Positions 9,382-19,255 of a DNA stretch of 64,000 bases are shown here, one piece after another. This DNA is from Pedobacter sp. R20-19. GTDB taxonomy: Bacteria > Bacteroidota > Bacteroidia > Sphingobacteriales > Sphingobacteriaceae. Both the position numbers and the translations under genes were made by a program. The DNA is taken from positions 1 to 64,000 of the forward strand of contig NZ_JCKI01000004.1 in the NCBI RefSeq assembly GCF_000708265.2, read 5' to 3'. Below the pieces are notes generated by a model, which did not search any database, had not been told where the DNA came from, and saw nothing but the letters and a program-made list of their open reading frames with translations. Positions within the stretch are counted from its first letter, which is position 1. Each line of letters opens with the position of its first letter.

Positions 9382-9804
9382 ATGAAAGTACAAATTATAA
9401 ATGGCCCGAATTTAAATCTACTAGGTGTTAGAGAACCATCTATTTACGGGAATACCAGTATTGAAGATTATGTTAAAGAATTAAAAGCGCTTTACCCAAA
9501 CATAGAAATTGATTATTACCAGAGTAATGTAGAAGGGGAATTAATTAATAAGCTTCATGAAATTGGATTTAGCTATGACGGAATCATATTAAATGCTGGT
9601 GGCTACACGCATACATCGGTTGCTCTGGCAGATGCTATTGCCGCTATTAAAACGCCAGTTGTTGAAGTACATATCTCTAACATTTATGCCAGAGAAGAAT
9701 ACCGGCATATCTCTTTAACAGGAAAAAATTGCCAGGGTGTATTAACAGGTTTTGGAATGGATGGCTATCGTTTGGCAATGGAAAGTTTAATCTTTAAAAA
9801 GTAA
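9382..9804 (+). CDS. aroQ: Type II 3-dehydroquinate dehydratase
   Basis: AroQ performs the third step of the shikimate pathway, dehydrating 3-dehydroquinate to 3-dehydroshikimate. The 140-residue length fits the dodecameric type II enzyme. The opening IINGPNLNLLGVREPSIYG carries the flexible loop with Arg17 and the catalytic Tyr22. NAGGYTHTSVALADAI and EVHISNIYAREEYRH supply the other substrate contacts and the catalytic histidine. It stands alone on the plus strand, diverging from the xerD-type gene across a 193-bp gap. Confidence 0.96.
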   Translation: MKVQIINGPNLNLLGVREPSIYGNTSIEDYVKELKALYPNIEIDYYQSNVEGELINKLHEIGFSYDGIILNAGGYTHTSVALADAIAAIKTPVVEVHISNIYAREEYRHISLTGKNCQGVLTGFGMDGYRLAMESLIFKK

Positions 9805-9869
9805 TTCTCCTTGAGTTAAAGAGTAATTTTTCACTTTGCCTGATAGGTGTTTCTTCATCTATTTTACTG

Positions 9870-10889
9870 CTAATCTAATTTTGAAAACGATCTGATTTTT
9901 TTAATAAAAAAAGCCCAAACCACACTTTTATTGTAAACACCCGCATGTTTTATATAAGGGGTTTGATTGGTTTTTCGCTTCTTATTGGTTTTGGAAATTG
10001 ATTTGATAAAATGCCAGTGTCCTTTACTTACCGCCAAGGTAAATTTAGGCTTTCCGCTGAGTAAAAAGTGCCACCACGCGATAAAATCAATACACATCCG
10101 AATTGAAATCCTAAAAATGGCATCAGCAGCAGGGAGGTTTTTCTGCATGATAATCAGGTTATTTCGGAAGTTGAGGTAAGTTTTAAATGGATTTTCTGTT
10201 TGTAAAGTACCACCACCAACGTGATAAACTTCAGTATCAGGACAGTACATGATCTTATAGCCCAGGTTTTTTAACCTCCAGCATAAATCAATTTCTTCCA
10301 TATGCGCAAAAAGGTCAGCATCTAGTCCACCCGTTTCTTTCCAGTACTTGCTTTTAATAAAAAACGCAGCACCGCTGGCCCAAAATACTTCCGAAAGTTG
10401 ATCATACTGCCCGTGGTCGAATTCATAAACATTAAATAACCGGCCACGGCAAAATGGATAGGCATAAATATCGAGGTAACCACCTGCTGCGCCAGCATAT
10501 TCAAACTGTTCTTTATTCAGTTGCCATTTAATTTTAGGTTGTGCTGCCGCAATTTTTACATCACTTTCCATTAAGGTAATTATCGGTTTAATCCAGTTGG
10601 GCGTAACTTCAACATCAGAATTTAAAAGGATGTAATAATTTGCTGACACCCGCTCTAAAACTTTATTGTAGCCCCCTGCAAAGCCATAATTAATATCATT
10701 TTTTATGACTTGGACAGATGGAAAATGTGTTTCTAAAAAGGAGATGGAATCGTCAGTAGAAGCATTATCACCCACAATTACCTGCAGGTTATCATATTCA
10801 GATCGTAAAACTCCAGGCAAAAATTGTTCTAGAAAAGCTTTTCCATTCCAGTTTAATATTACAATGGCTACTGAGGGATTCATTGGCAT
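9870..10889 (-). CDS. Family 2 glycosyltransferase
   Basis: The 339-residue protein starts with the GT2 Rossmann-like opening VAIVILNWNGKAFLEQFLP. The nucleotide-sugar site is visible in GDNASTDDSISFL and in the DxD-like LLNSDVEV. The acceptor region has FAHMEEIDLCWRLKNLGYKIMYCPDTEVYHVGGGT, typical of rhamnosyltransferase-like GT2 enzymes. The C-terminal part has a likely membrane-associated helix. It should transfer a sugar to a surface glycan or lipid, with unknown donor and acceptor. Its start overlaps the end of the acyltransferase gene by 10 bp, which suggests a shared role in envelope building. Confidence 0.85.
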   Translation of the reverse strand: MPMNPSVAIVILNWNGKAFLEQFLPGVLRSEYDNLQVIVGDNASTDDSISFLETHFPSVQVIKNDINYGFAGGYNKVLERVSANYYILLNSDVEVTPNWIKPIITLMESDVKIAAAQPKIKWQLNKEQFEYAGAAGGYLDIYAYPFCRGRLFNVYEFDHGQYDQLSEVFWASGAAFFIKSKYWKETGGLDADLFAHMEEIDLCWRLKNLGYKIMYCPDTEVYHVGGGTLQTENPFKTYLNFRNNLIIMQKNLPAADAIFRISIRMCIDFIAWWHFLLSGKPKFTLAVSKGHWHFIKSISKTNKKRKTNQTPYIKHAGVYNKSVVWAFFIKKIRSFSKLD

Positions 10890-11758
10890 TCGGGTTTAAA
10901 TTTCCAGCGTTTATGGCTCCAAAGCCAATATTGAGGCTGTTCTTTAATAATATCTTCTAAAAATTTAAAGTGCAGGTTGGTAATTTCATAATCTTTCATT
11001 ACCGAGGGGTTTGAGCACATAGGCAGCACTTCTACATGGTAATAACCTTTTTTAACAACGGTCACCTTGAAATAATAAATAGGCCTGTTGGTAGATTTGG
11101 CTATTTTTTCTACACCCAACAAGGCAGCTGTAGGCTGATGCAAAAAATCGAGGAAATATTTGGTTTCTACAAGTGAGGGCGCCTGATCACTGGCAAAACA
11201 CAAGAGGGTAGGTTCAGATCTATAGCTGGCTATCCCCCTTAAGGTTTGACGCATGGCAATAAAAACATTACCATATTGTGTACGGATCCTGGTAAACCAT
11301 GATTCGAATATTTTGTTGCTCATGGGCTTGAAAATTACAAGCGTTTTTGCTGAAAGGCTTAATCCCAATGCTAGTGTGCCTAATTCCCAGTTTCCATAAT
11401 GACCTGTACAAGCCAAAATACTTTCTCCGGCCTTAAAATGAATTTCCAATTGTTCTAAGCCATTAAAAGTGACTCTTTTTAGTGTTTCCTTCTTGGAAAT
11501 AGTGGTCATTTTTATAATTTCAAAAATGAGCTCGGATAAAAAGCGAAAGAATTTTTTTTCAATTTCAATAATTTCTGAGGATGATTTTTCGGGAAATGAC
11601 TGTGTTAAATTTCCACGAACTACTTTTTTTCGATAGCCAATGATGTAATAAAGCAGATAATATAGTAATCTTGCAAAAAAAAAGAGCAGGGGTAGAGGCA
11701 GCAGTGAAATCAGGAATAAAAAAAATACGCCTATATGCGCAAATCCTCTTTTAATCAT
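10880..11758 (-). CDS. LpxL/HtrB-family lysophospholipid acyltransferase
   Basis: This 292-residue protein begins with a membrane anchor (residues about 8-40) and then carries the acyltransferase motif in CTGHYGNWELG, with catalytic His120 and acidic Glu125 (the HX4E form). FASDQAPS and LGVEKIAKSTNRPIYYFKV are further family features. Relatives add secondary acyl chains to lipid A at the inner membrane; other lipids, such as ornithine or amino lipids of Bacteroidota, are also possible. It is cotranscribed with the glycosyltransferase that follows. A TATGTTTG box at 11788-11781 is a plausible -7 promoter element. Confidence 0.85.
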   Translation of the reverse strand: MIKRGFAHIGVFFLFLISLLPLPLLFFFARLLYYLLYYIIGYRKKVVRGNLTQSFPEKSSSEIIEIEKKFFRFLSELIFEIIKMTTISKKETLKRVTFNGLEQLEIHFKAGESILACTGHYGNWELGTLALGLSLSAKTLVIFKPMSNKIFESWFTRIRTQYGNVFIAMRQTLRGIASYRSEPTLLCFASDQAPSLVETKYFLDFLHQPTAALLGVEKIAKSTNRPIYYFKVTVVKKGYYHVEVLPMCSNPSVMKDYEITNLHFKFLEDIIKEQPQYWLWSHKRWKFKPECQ

Positions 11759-11797
11759 TATTTTTAAAACGTTTCAGCTACAAACATAAATTTTCAA

Positions 11798-12409
11798 ATG
11801 CAGAATACAGCTATACTTCCATTATTTTATCTTCCACCAGTTGGCTATTTTAGTTTGCTACAAAAAGTGGGACAAGATTTTCTGATTGAAAAAAACGAAC
11901 ACCTGGCGAAACAAACCTACCGCAACCGGGCCAGTATTTACTCGCCCAATGGAAAGCTAGACTTAACTGTTCCAATAGTAAAAGGGGCTAAAAACCATAC
12001 TAAAGTGAAGGATGTACGCATCAGCTATGATTTTAAATGGCAGCGTTTGCACTGGCTCAGTTTAGAAACCTGCTATCGAAGTTCAGCCTACTTTGAATTT
12101 TATGAAGATGAGTTAGCGCGTTTCTATCATGAAAAATTTGATTTTCTTTTTGATTATAATTTAGAATTACTGACCTGGTTAGGGAAGAAGCTGAAACTTC
12201 CTATCGAATTTAACGTTACTTCAACATATCAGGATGATATTCCGGCTGAATTGGATTACCGTGGCATGATGAGTCCAAAGAAAGCTGAAGAGCATGCAAA
12301 CAATAAGCACTATTATCAGGTTTTTGAAGACAGGCACGAGTTTTTACCTAATTTAAGTATTGTAGACTTGCTATTTAATCAAGGTCCGCAGGCCAAATTG
12401 TATCTGTAA
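11798..12409 (+). CDS. WbqC-like family protein
   Basis: The 203-residue protein has the WbqC family pattern: an N-terminal FYLPPVGYFSLLQK, then RNRASIYSPNGKLDLTVPIVKG (about residues 42-63) and a YRSSAYFEFYEDEL block (about 104-117). WbqC-like genes often lie in polysaccharide clusters, but the biochemical role of this Bacteroidota form is not established. It is soluble, with no signal peptide. The stop codon overlaps the CorA start (TAATG), so the two are translated from one message. It diverges from the acyltransferase gene across 39 bp. Confidence 0.8.
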   Translation: MQNTAILPLFYLPPVGYFSLLQKVGQDFLIEKNEHLAKQTYRNRASIYSPNGKLDLTVPIVKGAKNHTKVKDVRISYDFKWQRLHWLSLETCYRSSAYFEFYEDELARFYHEKFDFLFDYNLELLTWLGKKLKLPIEFNVTSTYQDDIPAELDYRGMMSPKKAEEHANNKHYYQVFEDRHEFLPNLSIVDLLFNQGPQAKLYL

Positions 12410-13530
12410 TGGGAAAGAGCAAACCGCGTAATCGGCATAAACATTATAATGTACCTGTTCCGGGCACAAGTCCTGGTCGGTACGAGATAAATGACAATGC
12501 TTTAAAACCGAAAATAACGCTTCATACTTATAATGAGCAAACCTATAAAAAGGAGGAATTATCAGACATCAACAACATCGATCAGCTGGTTAAAAATGAA
12601 GATTTTTATTATTGGTTTGATATAAAAGGCCTGGCAGATCCAAATATTTTTGAAACACTTTTTAATAAATTTGATATCAGTCGTTTGGTTTTAGAAGATA
12701 TCACTAACTCCTATCAGCGGCCAAAGCTGGATGAGTACGATAATGATAAATATTTATTTGCAGTAAGCCGGCATTTGTATTTAGGTGATGATGATGTTTT
12801 ATGTAATGATCAGGTTTCCTTTATTTTATCTGAACGTACCCTTATTACTTTTCAGGAAACCTATGCAGATTGTTTTGAGCCTGTAAGAAAACGATTGGAA
12901 GTTGGTAAGGGCAATATCCGGATTGGTGGCAGCAGTTACCTGATGTATGCTATCATGGATGTGATCGTAGATAATTATTTTACCTTGCTTAATTTCTGGG
13001 GAGAGGGATTAGATGCGATTGAAGACCGCCTTTATGACCATCCTGACAGAAGAATCATGTATGATACACAGGCCATTAAACGATCACTGATTACCATTAG
13101 GAAGGTGGCCTGGCCAGAGCGTGATAAACTAAACGATATTATCAGAACAGATAGTTCCTTAATTTCAGATCTGACGAAAACTTACATGAAGGATGCTTAC
13201 GATCATTGCATCCAGATTATTGATTTTATAGAATCATTGAAAGAGATTGCCTCGGCAAATATTGATATGAATTTGTCCATCACCAGTAACCGGATGAATG
13301 AAATTATGAAAGTACTAACCATTATCTCTTCTATTTTTATCCCTTTGACTTTTATCGCTGGTATCTACGGAATGAACTTTAGTCGTGAAGATCCGGTCAC
13401 CGGAAAAATTCTTCCTCACAACATGCCAGAACTTTATAGTCCACATGGTTATTTATGGACTTGGGTGGTAATGGGCGTTATTGCATTGGCACAAATCATT
13501 TATTTCTGGCGCAAAGGTTGGTTTAAGTAA
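12409..13530 (+). CDS. corA: CorA-family magnesium/cobalt transporter
   Basis: The protein (373 residues) has a long cytosolic domain and two C-terminal transmembrane helices, the standard CorA layout. The signature GMN motif of the pore entrance is present in FIAGIYGMNFSRED. The final helix ends with a basic tail (WRKGWFK) in the cytosol. It should let Mg2+ or Co2+ enter down the membrane potential. The first ~30 residues are basic and probably disordered. The gene overlaps the WbqC-like gene and is followed after 203 bp by mgtE, a second magnesium transporter of a different family. Confidence 0.92.
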   Translation: MGKSKPRNRHKHYNVPVPGTSPGRYEINDNALKPKITLHTYNEQTYKKEELSDINNIDQLVKNEDFYYWFDIKGLADPNIFETLFNKFDISRLVLEDITNSYQRPKLDEYDNDKYLFAVSRHLYLGDDDVLCNDQVSFILSERTLITFQETYADCFEPVRKRLEVGKGNIRIGGSSYLMYAIMDVIVDNYFTLLNFWGEGLDAIEDRLYDHPDRRIMYDTQAIKRSLITIRKVAWPERDKLNDIIRTDSSLISDLTKTYMKDAYDHCIQIIDFIESLKEIASANIDMNLSITSNRMNEIMKVLTIISSIFIPLTFIAGIYGMNFSREDPVTGKILPHNMPELYSPHGYLWTWVVMGVIALAQIIYFWRKGWFK

Positions 13531-13733
13531 TATCGTAATCTTTCTAATACGAATATATTATCATTTATGGCCTTAATGGATAAACATTTCGATTCTGTTG
13601 CTCATTTCAATACCGCTGTATAAGTGAAGATTAAAAAGTTAAAACCTTCAGTTTGTCTATTAAATGATAGGCATAAGAATAGGTTTTAAAAACTTTTTAT
13701 TAGTAGCTTTAGAAAGTTTTAGGTTAGGTTATA

Positions 13734-15083
13734 ATGCAGTCATTCGAAATTGATAAAAGCGACGTACTAAAGGTTAAAAATGCAATTTTAGCTGGTGATG
13801 AAATCTTGAAAGAGGTTTTAGATGATTATCATGCGTCGGAAATTGCTATACTATTTGAGCGTTTAGACAAATCTGAGCAACAGCATATTATTAACCTGCT
13901 CCCAGCAGAAATTGCGTCTGAGATTATCTCAGAAATGGATGAGGAATCTCACCCGGAGAATTTACTTTTTCAGCTACATCCGGATAAGCGTACTGAAGTA
14001 ATTGAAGAATTAGATTACGATGATGCAACGGATATTATCTCGCAACTGGAAGATCATGAACAAAATGAAATTCTGGAAGATTTGCAGGATGAACATGCTT
14101 CTGAAATTAGAAATCTTTTAACTTACGACGAGAAAACGGCTGGTGGTTTAATGAACACCGAGCTGATTTGTGTTAATATTAACCTCACCAAGAAAGATGC
14201 AATTGATGAAATTATCCGTCAGAGTGAAGAGATGGAAGAATTTTACACGATTTATGTTGTAGATGATGAAGAAATTTTTAGAGGAATTGTTTCTTTAAAG
14301 GATATCATTAAAGCTAAACACAACGCTAAAATTACCGAGTTGGTTAAAATTGATGCCGTATATGTACATCCTGACACTGACCAGGAAGAGGTAGCCAATT
14401 TAATTTCTCAATATAACCTCACCAGTATTCCGGTAATTGATGCACATCAGAAATTATTAGGTCGTGTAACCTTCGATGATGTGATCGACGTGATGGAAGC
14501 AGAAAGTACTGAAGATATCTTAAAGATTTCGGGGGTATCAGAAGATGAAGAATTAAGTGGTAATTGGGTAGAGGCCATTAAATCTCGACTGCCATGGCTG
14601 GTGATTAATCTAGGTACTGCTTTCCTGGCTTCATCAGTGGTACGTTATTTTGATCCAACTATTCAGCTCATTCCATCACTGGCTGCCTACATGACAATTA
14701 TTGCTGGAATGGGAGGGAACGCTGCTACACAGGCGCTGGCTGTTACTGTAAGACGTATTTCACTTTATGACCTGACGGATAAACAAGCCTATAGAACAGT
14801 ATTAAAAGAATTTACGGTCGGCTTAATCAATGGCGCTGTAAATGGTTTAATTGTATTTGTTTTTGCCGTTTTCTTTGACGGAAATCCAATGCTGGGCGTA
14901 GTCATCTTCCTGGCTATGACGGGTAATTTGCTTATTGCTGGTATAACCGGGGCAGGCATTCCATTAATGTTGAAGCGTGTCGGGATAGATCCTGCAATTG
15001 CCTCTTCTATTATCATTACTACTTTTACAGATGTGTTTGGCTTTATGCTCATTTTAGGCCTGGCCAGTAAACTTTTATTATAG
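13734..15083 (+). CDS. mgtE: MgtE-type magnesium transporter
   Basis: The 449-residue protein has all MgtE parts: an acidic N-terminal superhelical domain (about 1-130), two CBS domains (about 135-195 and 200-258, with EEFYTIYVVDDEE and NLTSIPVIDAHQKLLG), a connecting helix, and five transmembrane segments from about residue 285. The TM region contains AGMGGNAATQALAVTVRRIS and TGAGIPLMLKRVGIDPAIASS, which line the pore. The cytosolic domains are known to sense Mg2+ and close the channel. No M-box riboswitch could be seen in the 203 bp before the start. Confidence 0.95.
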   Translation: MQSFEIDKSDVLKVKNAILAGDEILKEVLDDYHASEIAILFERLDKSEQQHIINLLPAEIASEIISEMDEESHPENLLFQLHPDKRTEVIEELDYDDATDIISQLEDHEQNEILEDLQDEHASEIRNLLTYDEKTAGGLMNTELICVNINLTKKDAIDEIIRQSEEMEEFYTIYVVDDEEIFRGIVSLKDIIKAKHNAKITELVKIDAVYVHPDTDQEEVANLISQYNLTSIPVIDAHQKLLGRVTFDDVIDVMEAESTEDILKISGVSEDEELSGNWVEAIKSRLPWLVINLGTAFLASSVVRYFDPTIQLIPSLAAYMTIIAGMGGNAATQALAVTVRRISLYDLTDKQAYRTVLKEFTVGLINGAVNGLIVFVFAVFFDGNPMLGVVIFLAMTGNLLIAGITGAGIPLMLKRVGIDPAIASSIIITTFTDVFGFMLILGLASKLLL

Positions 15084-15190
15084 GTGATGTAGTTTTTACT
15101 TCAGCGATTTATATTCAAGGCCTAATTTTGGAAAGCTGGCAGATTTCAATTACTTCCAACTGAATCAAGGGGAGGGTTACTAATACAAAA

Positions 15191-15236
15191 AGCTTTGATA
15201 AATTAACATCGAAACTGTTATTAATTTATCAAAGCT
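15191..15236. terminator. Intrinsic terminator between mgtE and ohr
   Basis: A perfect 15-bp stem (15191-15205 with 15222-15236, AGCTTTGATAAATTA and its complement) encloses a 16-nt loop. Read on the minus strand it is followed by CTTTTTG, so it should end the Ohr-type transcript. It may also stop read-through from mgtE. Confidence 0.8.
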
Positions 15237-15262
15237 GAAAATAAATTTTAATAAAATTTGTT

Positions 15263-15673
15263 TTATACCGCAGTTACTCTTACTTCAATGTTACCTTTAA
15301 CGGCTTTAGAATACGGACAAGCACGATGTGCCTTATCTGCAATAGATTGTGACTCTTCTAAAGTTATGCCTGGGATATGAACATCCAAATCGGCAGATAA
15401 TGCAAATGCATTACCATCCTTATTAAATGAAACCAAGACTTTTACATTTGCTTCACTCACATCTACACCTTCACGTTCGGCAACAGAACCTAATGCACCA
15501 AGATAACAAGGTCCCCATGCTGCAGCAAATAACTCCTCTGGATTAGTGGCACCACCTTGTCCACCCATTTCTTTTGGTTTTCTTAATTCAAAATCTAAAA
15601 TTCCATCACTTGATTTAACGTGACCATCTCTTCCTCCTGTAGCTGTAACTTCAGCTGTATATAATTTTTCCAT
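15263..15673 (-). CDS. ohr: Organic hydroperoxide resistance protein (Ohr, OsmC family)
   Basis: This 136-residue protein is an Ohr-type thiol peroxidase that reduces organic and lipid hydroperoxides. Both redox cysteines are present: Cys56 in AAWGPCYLGAL and Cys119 in AHRACPYSKAVKGN. The glycine-rich GGQGGATNPEELFAAA block, which places the catalytic arginine and glutamate loop, is typical of Ohr rather than classic OsmC. It should work in the cytosol with a lipoyl or thiol reductant. No OhrR repressor gene lies beside it. Confidence 0.92.
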   Translation of the reverse strand: MEKLYTAEVTATGGRDGHVKSSDGILDFELRKPKEMGGQGGATNPEELFAAAWGPCYLGALGSVAEREGVDVSEANVKVLVSFNKDGNAFALSADLDVHIPGITLEESQSIADKAHRACPYSKAVKGNIEVRVTAV

Positions 15674-15806
15674 GATAATGTATTCTTTGTATTTAAACCT
15701 AACAAAGCATAACGGTCATTGTTTGAGCAGATAGGGATAGCGTGTCCTATCATGAGAAACAGAATAGCAATTTTAAGCTAATTTAGACTATCAGACATTG
15801 ATCAAA

Positions 15807-17966
15807 TTATATTTTAATTTTGAAAGTCAGTTTATAAATATCATAAGCCACTTTCTGAATCAAATCAAATTGTTCGGGAACCAAGTCCTGGCCCTGATTA
15901 ATTTTATACCCTGTATCTGCCATTCTAATTAAGGGTACATTATCTAAAGTACCTTTGTTATGTTCGAGATTTTCAATAGCCATATCAAATAGGTAATCGG
16001 TATTATTGGACATGGGTTTTAGGGCATCAAAGCTTTCAAAAGTAAAAGCATGTTCTTTATTATACAAAGATAGTGTGGCAATATAAGAGGATAACAAATG
16101 GTTCAAAGTTGTGAACTGATGTACCTCCTTGATGAAAAGCTGTTTACTTTTTGGCTCGGAGAACATTCTTTGAAATAGAGATGCCAGATTCGCTGTGCTC
16201 ACATAAACTTCTTTTCTAGCCAATTTATAATCCGTTCTGTTATAGTTCTTTTCAAAATACAATTTTGCCACCTGCTCATAATATGCTTTGTTGGCTCTGA
16301 TGATACTCACCATGGCTTCCTTTAGCTTTTCATGTTCCCAGGTTGGGAACAAGGAATAACTGGCTAAAAGTGCAATACCAGAGCCAATAAACGTATCATA
16401 AATACGTTCTCTTGCTAATGCAATAGAACCCATTCCTAAGAAATCAAATAGGATGAGGATATAAGGCGTCATAAAAAGTACGCTTACCACATAATTTTTT
16501 CGCTGGAAACTATAACTGCCAATCATACAAATCAACAGAATAAAAAATAAGGTATGTCGATCATCTATATAGGTGAGCACTCCCATCCCTACAAAGGCAC
16601 CAACTGTTGTACCAATTAAACGTTGATAATTACGTTCCTTAGTTAAGCTAAATCCGGGCTTAGAAATCACCAGAATCGTTAATAGAATCCAGTAACTGTG
16701 TGAAAAATTGAGCATCTCTGCGACTACAAAACCTAAAAGCATTACAACAGTAACCCTAAGCGAATGCCTGAAAGTAGATGAACTATAAGTTAAATTTTCA
16801 GTAAAAAGCTTAAAATCAAACTTCTGCCTCTTGATGAATTTTTCCGTATCCACTTCCGCCTGACGAATATCTTTACTCGTTCTAACTTTAAAATAACTGT
16901 AAATGGTTTTTACCCTGGCCAGAATATTTTCGATATTTACTTCAATATTTTTGAGTGCAATAATGCCAAGTGTATTGTATTGCTGGTTCTTATTGTTTTT
17001 TTCTAAATCATTGATCTTAATTTTTAGTCTTTCAATCTCTATCAATAATCTTTTAGAAAGTACGGGTTTACCGCCACTTTTTAAAGCAAAGGCAATGTCA
17101 TCTAAAGCATAAGAAATTCTTTTGATGGCCATTTCGTAATCTTTCAAAATCCCAGCCTGATCAAACTGTTCATGCAGCTGCTGATAATTGTAATAGGTGG
17201 ACATTACTTGTTCAAAAAGATCAACCATATCTACAAAAACGAGCAATAAAAACCTTCCTTCCGGACTCGAGTCGCGGACAATTTCACGGGTTCTGAACAA
17301 CAATTCGCGTACAGCATCCTGCTTTTCGTGAACGGAAACTTGTAATTGAAGCAATTCTGCGTAAGTTTTATCGTAATTGGTATTATGGTGGTAGAATTTC
17401 GCTTTTTCTCTTAAAAATTCAGCCACTTCAAATATGGAATCACTTAAAGATTGCTGCACCAGGCGAAAAGGACGAAGCCTATAAAAAAAATAGCTTAATC
17501 CAGTATACCATAGGCTTCCTATTAATACCATGAATGCGTGCTGAATTACTTCTTGCCAAGGGCGGAGATCGTCTATGCTTAAAACAATAATTAACAAGAC
17601 AGCCGTGCCAACTGATGCCGCACGAATGCCATAAATGTAAAACATCGAAAACACAAAACTAGAAACGGCGAGCAGAAAGGCAACAAAATAATCGCTCTTA
17701 TTCGTAAGGCCAGTTAAAATGGAAAATACGAAAATCAAAACAGTGGTAACCAACATCGCATTGCGCCGATGCACCATCGGACCCGGACTATCTACAATGC
17801 TTACGCATAAAGCTCCAAGAGAAAGAGTCATTCCGTATTTTAGCATTCCAAATTGTGCTAAAATGAGAGATGGAAGGAGCACGCCCATGGTAATACGCAA
17901 CCCATCCGCAAAATAGGTACTTAATAAAAAATCCTGAATGTTTCGGATGGGTTGCCTGATCTGCAT
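15807..17966 (-). CDS. FUSC/YccS-family inner membrane protein
   Basis: The 719-residue protein has two blocks of about six transmembrane helices (residues about 20-165 and about 400-540), each followed by a cytosolic helical part. This is the layout of the YccS/YhfK and fusaric-acid-resistance-like (FUSC) families. The second block includes SYWILLTILVISKPGFSLTKERNYQRLIGTTVGAFVG, a strong family match. Some relatives export aromatic acids; for most the substrate is unknown. It has no adjacent membrane-fusion or outer-membrane partner, so it may act alone. Confidence 0.85.
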   Translation of the reverse strand: MQIRQPIRNIQDFLLSTYFADGLRITMGVLLPSLILAQFGMLKYGMTLSLGALCVSIVDSPGPMVHRRNAMLVTTVLIFVFSILTGLTNKSDYFVAFLLAVSSFVFSMFYIYGIRAASVGTAVLLIIVLSIDDLRPWQEVIQHAFMVLIGSLWYTGLSYFFYRLRPFRLVQQSLSDSIFEVAEFLREKAKFYHHNTNYDKTYAELLQLQVSVHEKQDAVRELLFRTREIVRDSSPEGRFLLLVFVDMVDLFEQVMSTYYNYQQLHEQFDQAGILKDYEMAIKRISYALDDIAFALKSGGKPVLSKRLLIEIERLKIKINDLEKNNKNQQYNTLGIIALKNIEVNIENILARVKTIYSYFKVRTSKDIRQAEVDTEKFIKRQKFDFKLFTENLTYSSSTFRHSLRVTVVMLLGFVVAEMLNFSHSYWILLTILVISKPGFSLTKERNYQRLIGTTVGAFVGMGVLTYIDDRHTLFFILLICMIGSYSFQRKNYVVSVLFMTPYILILFDFLGMGSIALARERIYDTFIGSGIALLASYSLFPTWEHEKLKEAMVSIIRANKAYYEQVAKLYFEKNYNRTDYKLARKEVYVSTANLASLFQRMFSEPKSKQLFIKEVHQFTTLNHLLSSYIATLSLYNKEHAFTFESFDALKPMSNNTDYLFDMAIENLEHNKGTLDNVPLIRMADTGYKINQGQDLVPEQFDLIQKVAYDIYKLTFKIKI

Positions 17967-18267
17967 GTTACAAAAATAACATTATCAAGAGGTTTTTGTT
18001 GAGATAAAAAGTAAGTTTTTCCTCAGGATTTATTTTGAAGAAAGTAGTTGCCTTCTTAATATTTATAGTTGATCATCACTACCAGATAATTAATAGATAT
18101 AATCAAAAGAATAACAGATCAATTCAAGGTATGACGATTCGATATCGTTGGTCACATTTTATCTCTATTCCATCACATTTATCATAACGAGGATAATCAA
18201 CCGGATATATTCGTTTCACATTTAAAATACGAACCCAATACTCCGGATTAAATCCTCTAAACTTAAA
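17967..18267. other. Intergenic gap with no recognised feature
   Basis: This 301-bp divergent gap lies between the FUSC-type gene and the secreted hydrolase. It must hold promoters for both, but I could not find a convincing TTTG/TAnnTTTG pair, a dyad or an RNA structure in it. Confidence 0.5.
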
Positions 18268-19155
18268 ATGATGAAAATTTATTTATTTGTTATCTTCTTT
18301 TACTTCAGTTTCAAATTGTATGGACAAACCGCTCCTGATACTCCACTTCCAGCTGTCTTTACGATTGAAAACATTAAGTTTAAAAGTACAGGTATTACTT
18401 TAGCGGGTACCATATTCAAACCTAAGCATCCTCATGCTGCAATAGTTCTTGTACATGGCTCAGGCCAGGAGAAAAGGATGGTAGAGGTAGCTTCTTTTTT
18501 AGCAAGAAACGGTATCGCTGTATTAACTTATGACAAGCGTGGGGTTGGTGAATCTGGTGGTATATACACTGGACCAGAAGTTGGAACCAACAACATAGAT
18601 TTGGTCAATCTGAATGTACTGGCATCTGATGCAAGTGCTGCCGCCAATACGCTGTCGTCAACTTTTCATAAGAAACACATGCCTTTAGGTTTGTTAGGCT
18701 TTAGTCAGGCAGGTTGGGTTATTCCTATGGCCGCAGAACAAAATCACCTCATTAATTTTATGGTAATATTCAGTGGGCCGGTAGTTACCTCGCAAGAACA
18801 GCTAAGGTTCCAGTTCTATACACAGGGAAAATCTAATTTTTGGGATACCCATACGGAAACTCAAGTTCGTGAGCATATTAAAAATGATCCAGACCGATTT
18901 AAATTTTCTGGTAGTGATCCGCGATCTGCTCTTGCTGTATTAAAGGTGCCAGGACTCTGGATTTATGGTGGTGTAGATATACAGGTTCCAGTAGGTTTAT
19001 CAGTAGAAAGACTCAATATATTTAAAGCAGAAGGCAAGCCTTATGAGTATCAGTTATTTCCATTATTAGGGCACAATACCGCTTTCTCAAAATCACCTGA
19101 CCCTACAAATGCCGCCATAAAATGGATCAGGCATATTAAAAAGCCAACGAAGTAA
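18268..19155 (+). CDS. Secreted alpha/beta hydrolase
   Basis: The 295-residue protein starts with a signal peptide (about 19 residues, ending KLYGQ), so it is likely periplasmic. The alpha/beta-hydrolase core is intact: the oxyanion region VLVHGSGQEKR, the nucleophile Ser146 in LLGFSQAGWV, Asp237 in WIYGGVDIQVPV and His269 in LLGHNTAF. The closest resemblance is to the dienelactone-hydrolase/acyl-CoA thioester hydrolase-like group of secreted esterases in Bacteroidota. The substrate is unknown. Translation may start at either of two adjacent Met codons. Confidence 0.82.
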   Translation: MMKIYLFVIFFYFSFKLYGQTAPDTPLPAVFTIENIKFKSTGITLAGTIFKPKHPHAAIVLVHGSGQEKRMVEVASFLARNGIAVLTYDKRGVGESGGIYTGPEVGTNNIDLVNLNVLASDASAAANTLSSTFHKKHMPLGLLGFSQAGWVIPMAAEQNHLINFMVIFSGPVVTSQEQLRFQFYTQGKSNFWDTHTETQVREHIKNDPDRFKFSGSDPRSALAVLKVPGLWIYGGVDIQVPVGLSVERLNIFKAEGKPYEYQLFPLLGHNTAFSKSPDPTNAAIKWIRHIKKPTK

Positions 19156-19255
19156 AGACGATGATATAATTAATTATAAAATCAGCACTTTATAAATCTC
19201 CCATTCATACTGAGATATTTAGTTTATAATCAATAACCCTTTTAGAAAAACAAGT

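Noticed and set aside
9805..9869. Terminator between aroQ and the glycosyltransferase
   Set aside because: AATTCTC/GAGTAATT-like arms pair poorly and no convincing stem could be drawn.
13531..13733. Possible Mg2+ riboswitch before mgtE
   Set aside because: I could not match the M-box core or a convincing terminator structure in this gap.
14789..15052. Antisense frame inside mgtE
   Set aside because: It is a codon-bias shadow of the conserved MgtE membrane domain.
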